Source: CAYJBH01 sp964368815 (GTDB lineage: Bacteria > Bacillota > Clostridia > Oscillospirales > Ruminococcaceae). Taken from it: a stretch of DNA of 64,000 nt. The DNA lies in the NCBI GenBank assembly GCA_964368815.1, contig CAYJDA010000009.1, positions 1 through 64,000 of the forward strand. The letters are read 5' to 3'. The position numbers were made by a program, and so were the translations under genes. This document shows positions 33,138-42,568 of this stretch, piece by piece. Under the pieces are notes generated by a model. It had not been told where the DNA came from and made no database searches. It was given only the letters and a program-made list of their open reading frames with translations. Numbering within the stretch: the first letter of the stretch is position 1; each line of letters begins with the position of its first letter.

Positions 33138-35122
33138 TTAACTACGGCTGTTTAAATCAACCCGAGATAGCGGCACCGGCCGGCAACCTCGAGATGTTAA
33201 CCGCCGCTGTTCGTTGTGGAGCAGATGCTGTTTACCTTGGTTTAAAAAAATTTAGCGCAAGAGCCTTTGCCAACAACTTTTCAAAGGATGATCTGCACCT
33301 TGCCACCGGCTATTGCCATGCACGTGGGGTGCGGATTTTTGTTGCAATAAATACCTTAGTTTATAACGAAGAGCTAACTGAGCTAAAGCAGGCAATTACC
33401 GAAATTGCCGAATGCGGTGTTGATGCCGTTATAGTTCAGGACATGGCGGCACTCTACCTTGCAAAAAAATTATGTCCCGACATTGCAATCCATGCATCAA
33501 CCCAGTGTAGCACCCTAACGGCAGATGGGGTTCGCTTTTTAGGGGATAGTGGATTTAAACGCGTTGTTATAGGAAGAGAGGCAGGAATTGAGGAGGTTAC
33601 CGCCGCAGTAAACACCGGTGTTGAAATTGAGATGTTTGTTCACGGTGCTCTGTGCTACTCCCTGTCCGGCGGTTGTTATATGAGTGCATTTTTAGGAGGG
33701 CGGAGTGCGAACCGTGGCCGCTGTGCCAGCCCGTGTCGGTTGCCCTACAACGGCGGCTCGTCACTGCTCTCGCTTCGAGACCTCAGCCTTTTGGATAATC
33801 TACCGGAGTTAAAGGCGGCTGGCGTTTGTTCTGTTAAAATTGAGGGCAGAATGAGAACGCCGGAATATGTTGCCGCTGCTGTTGATGCCACCGTTAAGGC
33901 TCGGCAGGGCGAATCCTACGACGAAAACACACTTATGAATGCATTCAGTCATGGTGGATTTACTAAGGGATATTACAACGGTAGCCAGGACCCTCAAATA
34001 TTTGGAGCAAGAACCGAGCGGGACCACACCTTAACCAAGGCGGTTTTACCGAAGCTTCATTCATTATATCGCACCGAAAGGCAATCGGTTCCTATTTCCT
34101 TAACGCTTACACTTAGCGACAATTTATTAACTCTTGGTATAAACTGCGGACAAGATTACATTGAGGATACGATAGAGGTGGTTACCGAACCCACCGAAAA
34201 GGATCAGGAAAACGCCCTTAAAAACGCTCTTTTAAAGCTTGGCGGAACCCCTTTTTATGCCGACAATGTTGCGCTTAATCTGCAACCTCAATTATTTGTA
34301 CCCTCCTCAGCCGTTTCATCGCTTCGAAAAGAGCTTATTCAAAAACTTTTAAGCCGCCGTGAAAAGATTGTTCCTCATAACATTAACTCCTATGAACTAC
34401 CGTTATTCGAGCCTGTTAAGCGTGCCGATAGGGCAAGCTTGAGAATAAGAATTAGTAACCCAAACAGCTTATCCGAGCTTTCGCAAAGCACTCTTAATCG
34501 CATTGAGTATATTATACTTCCAGTAGAATTTTGTGAAATATTACAAAAAGAGCTGGTCGATAAAGCTATAGTAGAGTATTCGAGAGGCTGTAGTGATAAG
34601 GAGAGAGCAAGACTTTACAAAAAGGCAACTGCTCTTGGATATACCCGACACATTATCGACAATCCATCGCATTTCGCCCTAAGAGGTGAGCTATATGGCG
34701 GATTTGGACTTAATATCACTAACCGTTTATCGATGGATTTTTATCTCTCACAGGGGCTAAAGGATATTACCCTTTCGCCCGAGATATCGGCGGCGGCAAC
34801 GCGAGGTTTTGGTTACGGGGTCGGGGTGATCGGATACGGACATATTCCGCTAATGATGTCGGCGGCTCTGCCGGATTGCGACATTAATAAAGGAATTACC
34901 GACAGGAAGCAAAAAATAATAAGGGTTACCGAAAGGCAGGGATTTGTTGAGCTGTTAAATCCTATTCCTTTATATATCGGTGATCGGCAGGATGAGTTTA
35001 AGGTTGATTTTTTTACGCTTCATTTTACCGACGAGCCCCCGAAAAGGGTTTTAGAGGTAATAAACATGTTTTTAGAGGAAAGAGGTTATGACGGGGAGTA
35101 TACAAGGGGACTATACTATTAA
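33134..35122 (+). CDS. Long U32 family protein (RlhA/YdcP-like)
   Basis: A 662-aa U32 protein. The N-terminal half has PEIAAPAGNLEML and GADAVYLG, then the cysteine cluster (CYSLSGGC, GRCASPCR, about 175-205). The C-terminal half is a divergent long domain as in RlhA, whose homologue is needed for 23S rRNA C2501 hydroxylation. Whether it modifies rRNA or tRNA here is inference. No in-frame ATG precedes the conserved N-terminus, so the TTG at 33134, overlapping the zapA stop, is the start. The 3' end overlaps tsaE. Confidence 0.8.
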   Translation: MINYGCLNQPEIAAPAGNLEMLTAAVRCGADAVYLGLKKFSARAFANNFSKDDLHLATGYCHARGVRIFVAINTLVYNEELTELKQAITEIAECGVDAVIVQDMAALYLAKKLCPDIAIHASTQCSTLTADGVRFLGDSGFKRVVIGREAGIEEVTAAVNTGVEIEMFVHGALCYSLSGGCYMSAFLGGRSANRGRCASPCRLPYNGGSSLLSLRDLSLLDNLPELKAAGVCSVKIEGRMRTPEYVAAAVDATVKARQGESYDENTLMNAFSHGGFTKGYYNGSQDPQIFGARTERDHTLTKAVLPKLHSLYRTERQSVPISLTLTLSDNLLTLGINCGQDYIEDTIEVVTEPTEKDQENALKNALLKLGGTPFYADNVALNLQPQLFVPSSAVSSLRKELIQKLLSRREKIVPHNINSYELPLFEPVKRADRASLRIRISNPNSLSELSQSTLNRIEYIILPVEFCEILQKELVDKAIVEYSRGCSDKERARLYKKATALGYTRHIIDNPSHFALRGELYGGFGLNITNRLSMDFYLSQGLKDITLSPEISAAATRGFGYGVGVIGYGHIPLMMSAALPDCDINKGITDRKQKIIRVTERQGFVELLNPIPLYIGDRQDEFKVDFFTLHFTDEPPKRVLEVINMFLEERGYDGEYTRGLYY

Positions 35123-35522
35123 AACCGGCGGGATTAGCGAAACAAAAAAAATAGCCGCCGAGCTTGCAAAAACTTTAAAAGGCGGAGAGCTTATACTGTT
35201 AGAGGGTGATCTCGGTGCCGGAAAGACTGCGTTTTGCAGTGGAATTTTTGAAGCTCTGGGCTGTAACGGACACTGCAGTTCCCCCACCTTTTCGATTGTT
35301 AACATCTATGATTCAAATCCTACATTTGCACATATGGATTTATACCGTATTAATGAAAAAGAGCTGGAGCAAACCGGAATTTTCGACCTGCTTTATGATG
35401 GCGCAGTTGTAGCGGTGGAATGGGCATCTAACGCACCGTCGCTTATTAAGGATGCCGACATAATAGTTAACATTAAAATAATTGATGAAAACAGCAGAGA
35501 AATAACCATAAGGAGGCTGTGA
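35088..35522 (+). CDS. tsaE: tRNA threonylcarbamoyladenosine biosynthesis ATPase TsaE
   Basis: ATPase that resets the TsaB-TsaD complex in t6A37 tRNA modification. It is 144 aa with Walker A GDLGAGKTAF and the following SSPTFSIVNIY block, and MDLYRI downstream. The ATG at 35088 lies 35 bases inside the U32 gene and has AGAGG upstream, so translation is coupled. tsaB follows after six bases. Confidence 0.93.
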   Translation: MTGSIQGDYTIKTGGISETKKIAAELAKTLKGGELILLEGDLGAGKTAFCSGIFEALGCNGHCSSPTFSIVNIYDSNPTFAHMDLYRINEKELEQTGIFDLLYDGAVVAVEWASNAPSLIKDADIIVNIKIIDENSREITIRRL

Positions 35523-35528
35523 TATTAT

Positions 35529-36200
35529 ATGATTGTATTCGCACTGGATAGCAGTACCGCCTCGGCATCGGTTTCGATAATTAAAAATGAAGCCACGCTT
35601 TTTTCCGAAACAACCAACTTTGGAACCACCCACAGTGAAAACCTTATGCCACTTTGCGACAAGGCATTTAAGGCAACGGGATTAACCCCGTTGGATATAG
35701 ATCTTTTTGCCGTTTGTAACGGTCCGGGAAGCTATACCGGTCTACGTATCGGGGTTTCGGTTATTAAAGGGTTTGCATATGCAACAAATAAGCCTACCGT
35801 AGCGGTAAGCACACTAAAAACCCTTGCTTGCGCAGCGCATACCGATGGTTGCGGAAATGTTGTTGCTCTTTTAAATGCAAGGCGTGGGAATTATTTTTGT
35901 GCGGCCTATCGGTTTATTAAAGGGGACATCACCGAGTTGATATCACCACGACTTGCACCGGGAGATGAAATATACAGCTATTTTGGCGGTGAAGATTTTA
36001 TTCTAACCGGAGACGGAGCACAGCTGTTTTTTGATACACAAGAAAACGACCTACCACTAACTATAACGGTGTCAAAAAACAATATGCCTTCTGCCGAAAT
36101 TGCGGCAAGGTTAGCGATAGAGGATTATAAGCATAACGGCGGTTTAAGCGCCGAGGAGTTACTGCCGGCATACATCCGAGAGGTTCATATCGGTCCATAA
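35529..36200 (+). CDS. tsaB: tRNA threonylcarbamoyladenosine biosynthesis protein TsaB
   Basis: Non-catalytic ASKHA-fold partner of TsaD in t6A synthesis. It is 223 aa and opens with FALDSSTASASV. The GPGSYTGLRIG block is diagnostic. The C-terminal subdomain is of normal length. tsaD is not in the window. The operon zapA, U32, tsaE, tsaB ends here. No clear hairpin terminator is visible in the following 60 bases. Confidence 0.93.
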   Translation: MIVFALDSSTASASVSIIKNEATLFSETTNFGTTHSENLMPLCDKAFKATGLTPLDIDLFAVCNGPGSYTGLRIGVSVIKGFAYATNKPTVAVSTLKTLACAAHTDGCGNVVALLNARRGNYFCAAYRFIKGDITELISPRLAPGDEIYSYFGGEDFILTGDGAQLFFDTQENDLPLTITVSKNNMPSAEIAARLAIEDYKHNGGLSAEELLPAYIREVHIGP

Positions 36201-36267
36201 TAAAAAACGGCTGTATTTTTATTTACATGGAAATTATTAAATTTTTATTAAGATTGCACATTTTTTA

Positions 36268-36296
36268 TTGACAAACTTTGTGATAAAGTTTATGAT
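36268..36296 (+). promoter_or_regulatory. Consensus promoter with internal dyad for the ABC transporter operon
   Basis: TTGACA (36268-36273), 17 bases and TATGAT (36291-36296). The spacer itself is a palindrome: arms AAACTTT (36273-36279) and AAAGTTT (36285-36291) around GTGAT. A dyad centred exactly between the -35 and -10 boxes is a classic repressor site or could be bound by a MerR-like activator, though MerR promoters have longer spacers. Confidence 0.7.
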
Positions 36297-36325
36297 GAGT
36301 GAGTAATAACCATGGAGAAAATCGG

Positions 36326-37243
36326 ATGGAACTTTTAAAGCTTGAGGGAGTAACAAAACGAATAAAGAAAAAAACAATTGTAGACAATATAAGCCTAACG
36401 GTAAACAGCGGCGAAATTGTTGGATTTCTCGGCCCTAACGGAGCCGGCAAAACCACTACCATTAAGATGATAATGGGTCTTTTTTCTATAACCGGAGGCA
36501 AGATATCTGTTTGCGGACAGGATGTTGCAACTAATTTTGAAAAGGCAATGAGCAATGTTGGTGGTATTGTTGAAAACCCCGACCTATATAAAGGATTAAC
36601 AGGGCGACAAAACCTTCAATACTTTGCTCAGTTTCACAATAAGGAGGCTGAAAAAAATATCGATTCTGTTATCGAGCTGGTTAAGATGAAGGATAGGATA
36701 GATACCAAGATAAAAACCTATTCTCTGGGTATGCGTCAGCGTGTTGGTCTTGCACAGGCGCTGTTACACATGCCTCCACTGCTGATTTTAGACGAGCCGA
36801 CCAACGGACTTGACCCTATTGGTATTAAAGAGCTTCGTGAGCTGTTAAAGCATTTAGCCCAAAATGCCGACACCGGAGTTTTTATAAGTAGCCATCTTCT
36901 ATCCGAGATGGAGCTGATGTGCGATAGAATTTATGTTATCGACAACGGTGTTATTATCGGCGAAAAAACCATGGGGCAACAGGAAAATGTAGAGGAAGTT
37001 TTCCAGTACACCTTCATGACCGACCGTAATAAAGAGGTTTTAGAAATGTTTAAGGCATTAGGCACCAACTGCACCATGCTACCCGACGGTGTAAACCTTG
37101 TTATGAAAAACGATGAGATACCGAAAATTGTTGCCGACCTCGTCGGTAAGGGGATTAATATATACGCTGTAAACCGTGAGCAACGCTCGCTGGAACACGA
37201 CTTTATCTCCATGACGACCGGTTCAAAAACGCAGATATCTTAA
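36326..37243 (+). CDS. ABC transporter ATP-binding protein (BcrA/YxlF type)
   Basis: A 305-aa ATPase subunit. Walker A is GPNGAGKTTT (about 37-46), the signature is YSLGMRQRVGLAQ, Walker B is LLILDEPTNGLDP and the switch His is in ISSHLLSEM. A C-terminal extension of about 85 residues is typical of ABC-2 exporters. I use ATG 36326, eight bases after GGAG. An upstream ATG at 36299 lies at the predicted transcription start. The permease gene follows 23 bases on. Confidence 0.9.
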   Translation: MELLKLEGVTKRIKKKTIVDNISLTVNSGEIVGFLGPNGAGKTTTIKMIMGLFSITGGKISVCGQDVATNFEKAMSNVGGIVENPDLYKGLTGRQNLQYFAQFHNKEAEKNIDSVIELVKMKDRIDTKIKTYSLGMRQRVGLAQALLHMPPLLILDEPTNGLDPIGIKELRELLKHLAQNADTGVFISSHLLSEMELMCDRIYVIDNGVIIGEKTMGQQENVEEVFQYTFMTDRNKEVLEMFKALGTNCTMLPDGVNLVMKNDEIPKIVADLVGKGINIYAVNREQRSLEHDFISMTTGSKTQIS

Positions 37244-37266
37244 CTTGAGGAAGGAACAATTAAATC

Positions 37267-39027
37267 ATGAATTTTTTTAAACAGATACCTGCCGAAGCGA
37301 AAAAAATGCTTCGTTCAAAGTTTATATTAATATCATTTATTACAATATTTCTTTTAATTGTGGTAGGTGGTCCGCTCTTTTCGTATATAACAACAGCCCT
37401 TATGTCGAACAACAGCTACTACTACGGCCATAGCGACCCTGTTATTATTGATGGTGTGGAGTATGACGGCGATAGCGATATGATATGGGAGTATCGCAAC
37501 CTGCTTGATCAGCAGGAATATAACCAGGATGTTGAATATGAAAGTGAAGTATCGGAGAAGTATATAACCGAGATAACCGCTCTTATGATGGAGTTTTTGG
37601 AATCCTATATCCCCTTTGCAACCACCGACTACTCCGAGGATATATATGATTACAGGGAACAATTTTCCTATCGGATGAGGGATAAGGTTGTTCAGCTCTA
37701 CTTCTTAGAGCAGGAAGAAATAACTGAATCTGCACTTACCGAAACCTCGATGTATATCTACTATTTCGATGTGACTACAATTTTAACATACAACGATTTA
37801 ACCGATGTTGAAAGAAGTGAAAAGATTGCCTCTCTCGAGCAGGACCTCAGCGATTATGATAGCTTGATGCGAGAGAATGACTTCTCAAAATACGTCGACC
37901 TTCAGATGCGCAGCTTCGATGAAACTATACAGGAAAACCTTAACAGGATTGAGACATTGGAGCAGGATTTAATTGATAATCCCGAACAGGAAGAAATGGT
38001 ATCGGAGGAAATAGAAGGCCTTCTTTTAAACAATAAGCGTATTGAGGAAAATTCAATACCTATGCTGCTATATCGCCTCGAAAACAATATTGTTATAGAT
38101 GACGGAAGCTGGCAGGACAAGGCAATACAGTCTATGGAAAGAAGCCAAGACACCATTGTTTATACCCAAAGTGAGATTGATAACGCATCCGAAGAAAAGT
38201 TTCATGAAGACCAGTGGATGGCGGACAGATACGGCACCTTTGCCGCCTATATAGAGTCCCTCGAAAAGCAAATCACTGAGGCTCAGGAAGAATTATTTAT
38301 CTCCCAGAGCTCGGTTGACAGCGGTAGGCCCGACATGAAATATGTTGAAGACGGCGCAAGAGCTCGAGTTTACGGTAACTTCTCCTCTATGTTGTTGGTT
38401 ATGGTTTTTGCGGTTCTTTTGGGCGGATGGCTTATAGCTACCGAATTTTCCAGCGGAACAGTAAGGCTGTTGATGATAAGGCCAAGAACCAGAACAAAAG
38501 TTTTATATTCTAAATATTTGGCCGGCCTTAAGCTAACACTAATAATGTTCTTTGCTATTTTTATTGTAACGATTATCGTGAGCGGTATTACAAATGGATT
38601 TGCCGATTACGGATATCCAAACTACACAGCAAGCGGCGAGCAGAACTTCTTTTTAATGCTTATCACACATATTCTTGCCTCTGCAACCGTTATTGCATTT
38701 GTATATAGTTTAAGCTTTTCCATGTCGGTGATAACAAAAAATATAGCGGTTTCGATTATTATTCCCGTTTTGATTATGTTCGGTGGATTTATCCTGATGG
38801 GATGGCTTACTCAGCGCCCGGCAGTGGACATTCTTGCATTTACTCCGCTACTCTATATAACCTTCTACGACCTATTCACACCCAATACCTACTCGATAAC
38901 CAATGATCTTATCGAAAAAGGCATGCCGCTGTCCGTAGGCTTAGGTGTAGCAGTAATGTTGGTGTACTCGGCTGTTTTGATGGTAGCAGCTACCTTTGTA
39001 TTCAAGAAAAAGGATATAACAAACTAA
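37267..39027 (+). CDS. ABC-2 type transporter permease with large extracytoplasmic insert
   Basis: A 586-aa permease. One helix lies near the N-terminus (about 17-40). Then comes an unusually large, acidic, predicted helical and coiled-coil region outside the membrane (about 50-370), and five or so helices (about 375-580) with IATEFSSGTVRLLMIRPRTR marking the ABC-2 core. This architecture is shared with exporters of peptides, lantibiotics or membrane-stress agents. The cargo is not evident. Gaps of 23 and 11 bases tie it to the ATPase upstream and the PASTA gene downstream. Confidence 0.85.
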   Translation: MNFFKQIPAEAKKMLRSKFILISFITIFLLIVVGGPLFSYITTALMSNNSYYYGHSDPVIIDGVEYDGDSDMIWEYRNLLDQQEYNQDVEYESEVSEKYITEITALMMEFLESYIPFATTDYSEDIYDYREQFSYRMRDKVVQLYFLEQEEITESALTETSMYIYYFDVTTILTYNDLTDVERSEKIASLEQDLSDYDSLMRENDFSKYVDLQMRSFDETIQENLNRIETLEQDLIDNPEQEEMVSEEIEGLLLNNKRIEENSIPMLLYRLENNIVIDDGSWQDKAIQSMERSQDTIVYTQSEIDNASEEKFHEDQWMADRYGTFAAYIESLEKQITEAQEELFISQSSVDSGRPDMKYVEDGARARVYGNFSSMLLVMVFAVLLGGWLIATEFSSGTVRLLMIRPRTRTKVLYSKYLAGLKLTLIMFFAIFIVTIIVSGITNGFADYGYPNYTASGEQNFFLMLITHILASATVIAFVYSLSFSMSVITKNIAVSIIIPVLIMFGGFILMGWLTQRPAVDILAFTPLLYITFYDLFTPNTYSITNDLIEKGMPLSVGLGVAVMLVYSAVLMVAATFVFKKKDITN

Positions 39028-39038
39028 GGAACGCTTAA

Positions 39039-41063
39039 ATGAGCAATGATTTTTTAGATAACTACAAAAAAAAGAGTGAGCAAGGTTCAACCGAGCTCGC
39101 TGGCAATGTAGAAAAGAATTCTGATGTGCAGTCCGAAAGGGCTGTTCGTCAGAATTCCTCTGTTGCGCCAACGCCCGAATCGAATAACGCCTCCAATCTT
39201 AACTTCGAGCAAAAAAGCGGTTTTGTTAAACCCACTGCCTCCGAGGCGGCGGCTACGCTTTATACCGCTTCGGGGGGCAATCCTAAAAACAACAACAGCG
39301 ATAACATCTTTAAAAAAATCCCGATACAGTACTATGTTATAGCCGGTGTTGCGGTTATTCTGATTATTGTACTGATAATTATTTTTAGCGGCGGTACTGC
39401 CGCGCCGGCAATGGTGGGCAGAAGCCTTTCGGATGCCGAGCTTTGGGCAAACGAAAACAAAATATTGCTAACCTCGGAAAAGGAGTATAGCGACGAGGTA
39501 CCGGAGGGTGAAATTATCAGCCAAGCACCGGCCGAAGGCGAAAAGATAGACTCTAGCGGATTTTTAGAAGTTATTTTATCACTCGGGCCCGACCCTGATG
39601 TTATGATAACAATACCGGACAACTTTATGTCTATGTCGCTTGCCGAGGTTGAGAGCTGGGCAGAGGAAAACTTAATGTCGGCAGTTCGTGTTACAACCGA
39701 TGAGAGCGACACGGTAGAGCAGGGTGTTATGATTGAATACACCATTAACGACGATACCGTGTTTGGCAATGAGGTTAAACGCTCCACCCCTATTTATGCC
39801 GTGTTTTCTAAAGGTGCCGGCGAGGGTGAACCGGTAGAGCTTCCCAACTTTTTAACCATGAGCCTTGCCGAGGCGGAAAAATTTGGTGAGGATAACGATA
39901 TTGTTATAGAGATAGAGGAAATCTACCACGACACCGTAGCAAAGGGTATGATAATAAGCCAGAGCATAAAGGCAGAAGAGGTAGTTCGCACCGGCGATAC
40001 GGTTGTTATTGAGGTTTCTTTGGGCGAGGAAATTTTAGTGCCGAACTTCTTTAGCTACGATAGAGAACGCGCATCAATGATTGCGGCTCAGGAAGGAATA
40101 ACAATTTTAACTAAAGAGATTTATTCCGGCCTTGATGAGGATAAGCTGATATCTCAATCCATGACTGCAGGGAGCATATATCAGCAGGATGATATCGTTG
40201 AGCTTACCTACTCTCTCGGTAATAGTTTTGTTCTCCCCTCCTTTATCGGAAGCAACGAAACGGCTGTTCGTGAGTGGGTTACCCCTAAAAATGAGCTTGG
40301 TGCTAACATAACCGTAAATACTAGATACACGGTGTCCGATACTGCAAAAGGAACAATACTCTCACAGGAAGCATACGACGTTACCGTGGGCATCACCTTT
40401 ACTATTAACCTTGTTGTTTCAAGCGGTGGAGTTGTTTATGCTCCTGATTTGGTAGATGAAAGCGGCCTCGCACCCGTAACGCGCGAAATGGCAATAAAGA
40501 TATGCTCGGAGCTTGGAATAGTTCCGGTGTTTACCGAAAAATCCCACGGATCCAGATTCTGGCCGGGCGAAGTTTGGGCACAGAACATTCCCGCAGGAAC
40601 CGAAATGAAGGAGGGTGGAACTATCGAGTTAACGGTTAATCCTCTTGATGTTGGAGTTAAAGTTCCAAGCTTTATAGATATGACCGAGGCTATGGCGAAA
40701 TCGAGCGCTGAGGGTCTTACCGTTAAAATTACGGTGGGAGAATATGTTTCCGGCAAGGCGGGGCTAGTAACGGCGCAATCACTAACCTCCGGCAACATGG
40801 TTGCACCCGGAACAATAATCGAGCTTACGGTGGGCGGTCCACTTAGCATTCCTAACTTTGTTGGACTAACAAAGGCGGCAGTGAATAGCATGTCGGTAGT
40901 AAAATCGGGCGATTTGAAGGTTGTGTTTAACTACCCTGCAGGCGAAACCGACGACGATGTAGTTGCTTCTCAAACGCCAAACTCCGGCGATGCCGCTTCA
41001 ACGGGAGCTACCGTTACCCTAACCATGGAAGCGCCACCGCCAACACCAACACCCGATCCGTAA
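39039..41063 (+). CDS. Membrane protein with eight PASTA domains and no kinase domain
   Basis: A 674-aa protein with about 90 disordered cytosolic residues rich in Ser/Asn/Glu, one membrane helix (about 98-117), eight PASTA-like repeats (about 120-660) and a Pro/Thr tail (PPPTPTPDP). PASTA domains bind peptidoglycan or muropeptides and usually sit on PrkC/Stk kinases or penicillin-binding proteins. Here neither domain is present. It is directly downstream of an ABC exporter and closed by the terminator at 41084-41126. The role may be as a wall-sensing anchor, which is inference. Confidence 0.85.
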   Translation: MSNDFLDNYKKKSEQGSTELAGNVEKNSDVQSERAVRQNSSVAPTPESNNASNLNFEQKSGFVKPTASEAAATLYTASGGNPKNNNSDNIFKKIPIQYYVIAGVAVILIIVLIIIFSGGTAAPAMVGRSLSDAELWANENKILLTSEKEYSDEVPEGEIISQAPAEGEKIDSSGFLEVILSLGPDPDVMITIPDNFMSMSLAEVESWAEENLMSAVRVTTDESDTVEQGVMIEYTINDDTVFGNEVKRSTPIYAVFSKGAGEGEPVELPNFLTMSLAEAEKFGEDNDIVIEIEEIYHDTVAKGMIISQSIKAEEVVRTGDTVVIEVSLGEEILVPNFFSYDRERASMIAAQEGITILTKEIYSGLDEDKLISQSMTAGSIYQQDDIVELTYSLGNSFVLPSFIGSNETAVREWVTPKNELGANITVNTRYTVSDTAKGTILSQEAYDVTVGITFTINLVVSSGGVVYAPDLVDESGLAPVTREMAIKICSELGIVPVFTEKSHGSRFWPGEVWAQNIPAGTEMKEGGTIELTVNPLDVGVKVPSFIDMTEAMAKSSAEGLTVKITVGEYVSGKAGLVTAQSLTSGNMVAPGTIIELTVGGPLSIPNFVGLTKAAVNSMSVVKSGDLKVVFNYPAGETDDDVVASQTPNSGDAASTGATVTLTMEAPPPTPTPDP

Positions 41064-41080
41064 ATACAGTCATTTAACTT

Positions 41081-41127
41081 AAAAAAACACCTGACACTTT
41101 ATTTGTTAAGCGTCAGGTGTTTTTTTA
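41081..41127. terminator. Bidirectional rho-independent terminator
   Basis: Arms ACACCTGAC (41087-41095) and GTCAGGTGT (41112-41120) with flanking A-run (from 41081) and T-run (to 41126). It separates the PASTA gene from the convergent chemoreceptor gene. Confidence 0.88.
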
Positions 41128-41149
41128 AATTGAATGACTATATAGTTGT

Positions 41150-42505
41150 TTATTTTGCAAGTCCGCTTACAGAGTGGTTAATGTTGGATATCTCGGAGTT
41201 TATCGTGCTTGCAATAGAGCTACTCTCAACAACCGTTCCTCCGGTTTTAACAATTGCCTCCTCAATATTGGTAACCTCTTTTAATATTATATCAACATTT
41301 TCTACCTGAATTGCAACAATGTCGTTAATTTCTCCTGCAATATCGGCAGCAGAAGCTGAATATTTGATAACCTCGTCCATGTTGCCTGCCATAACCTTGG
41401 CAATCTCTGCACCTCTTTGAACGCCCTTAACCGACGATTCAACAAGTCCTGTACTATTTGTGGCTGCCTCAGAGCTTCGAACGGCAAGGGAACGAACCTC
41501 CTCAGCAACAACGGCAAAACCTTTGCCTGCCTCTCCTGCTCTTGCAGCCTCTACCGAAGCATTTAAGGCGAGAAGATTTGTTTGGAATGCAACATCCTCA
41601 ATGCTTTTAATTATACTAATAATTTGTTCCGAAGCATTTTCGGTTTCGGATATAGCAACAAGCAGTTCTGACATATGTTCATAGTTTTCTTTTAATTTTT
41701 CTGCACTTTGTATGGCTGCATTACGTGATACATCGGCCTTTTCCTGCGCTTGTTTCAGATTATTGCCCATCTCAACACTGCGATCGGCAAGCTGTTGAAT
41801 GGCATTAGATTGGTAGGAAGTTCCCTCATTAATGATGTTTGCTATATCTTCCATACGTGAAGTTGTGGTCTGAAGGCTTTCGGTTCGTTTTTGAACATCG
41901 GCAAATATTGCTGCCTGTCTCGAAGCATTTCGGCTGTTTTCTGCCATCTCATCCTCAATTTTTTTAAGAAGACTAACCGAATCTTTTGCCTTTTGCGCGC
42001 TATCCAGCATTGCTTGATTGCCCCATTTAACGAGAAAATATATAAACACGGTACAAAAGTTAAGTCCAAGTAGGCCACGCATAATCAAGCCCATATCCGA
42101 GGTTCCGTATAATGCATCGCCAAAAAATAGCGATATACCGAGGATTACATCAACTATTATCCACTGAATAACTAAAATACGCTGATTATAGTATAAACCG
42201 TTGAAGGCTAAAACCGAGGCGAGTAGTGCAAAGCTACCCATTAGTTCGCCTCCCAAAAGTCCAAACATAACAATAAGAAGCAGCTGTGCAAATGTTAGAA
42301 GAAACACACACATTTGCTTTTTGCCTTTTCGTTTCAAAATTTCGGTTAATGGCACAACAACAGCAACACTCAACAGTATCCCCAGACCATAAACAATATC
42401 ACCCTGGATCATGTATAAAAGACCGTAAAGTCCTGCTCCGATTAACAAAACCAGCTGATTTACCCTAAAAAGTTTATCCGCCTTTATCAGTGTTTTTACT
42501 TCTTT
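41150..42505 (-). CDS. Methyl-accepting chemotaxis protein with multi-helix membrane domain
   Basis: A receptor of about 452 aa (coding start 42508; this entry is offset by one codon at most). The first 160 residues are about six membrane helices with no large external sensor and no clear HAMP domain. The rest is a cytoplasmic coiled-coil signalling domain whose tip contains AFQTNLLALNASVEAARAG and GKGFAVVAEEVRSLA. It probably senses membrane state or a ligand within the membrane. AAAGGAG precedes the ATG. The NapH-like gene ends 60 bases upstream. Confidence 0.88.
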   Translation of the reverse strand, partial: KEVKTLIKADKLFRVNQLVLLIGAGLYGLLYMIQGDIVYGLGILLSVAVVVPLTEILKRKGKKQMCVFLLTFAQLLLIVMFGLLGGELMGSFALLASVLAFNGLYYNQRILVIQWIIVDVILGISLFFGDALYGTSDMGLIMRGLLGLNFCTVFIYFLVKWGNQAMLDSAQKAKDSVSLLKKIEDEMAENSRNASRQAAIFADVQKRTESLQTTTSRMEDIANIINEGTSYQSNAIQQLADRSVEMGNNLKQAQEKADVSRNAAIQSAEKLKENYEHMSELLVAISETENASEQIISIIKSIEDVAFQTNLLALNASVEAARAGEAGKGFAVVAEEVRSLAVRSSEAATNSTGLVESSVKGVQRGAEIAKVMAGNMDEVIKYSASAADIAGEINDIVAIQVENVDIILKEVTNIEEAIVKTGGTVVESSSIASTINSEISNINHSVSGLAK

Positions 42506-42568
42506 CATTCTACTCTCCTTTTTGTTTTAGGGGGGTGTTAAAAATCATCAATATTTTTTTCAAACCCT

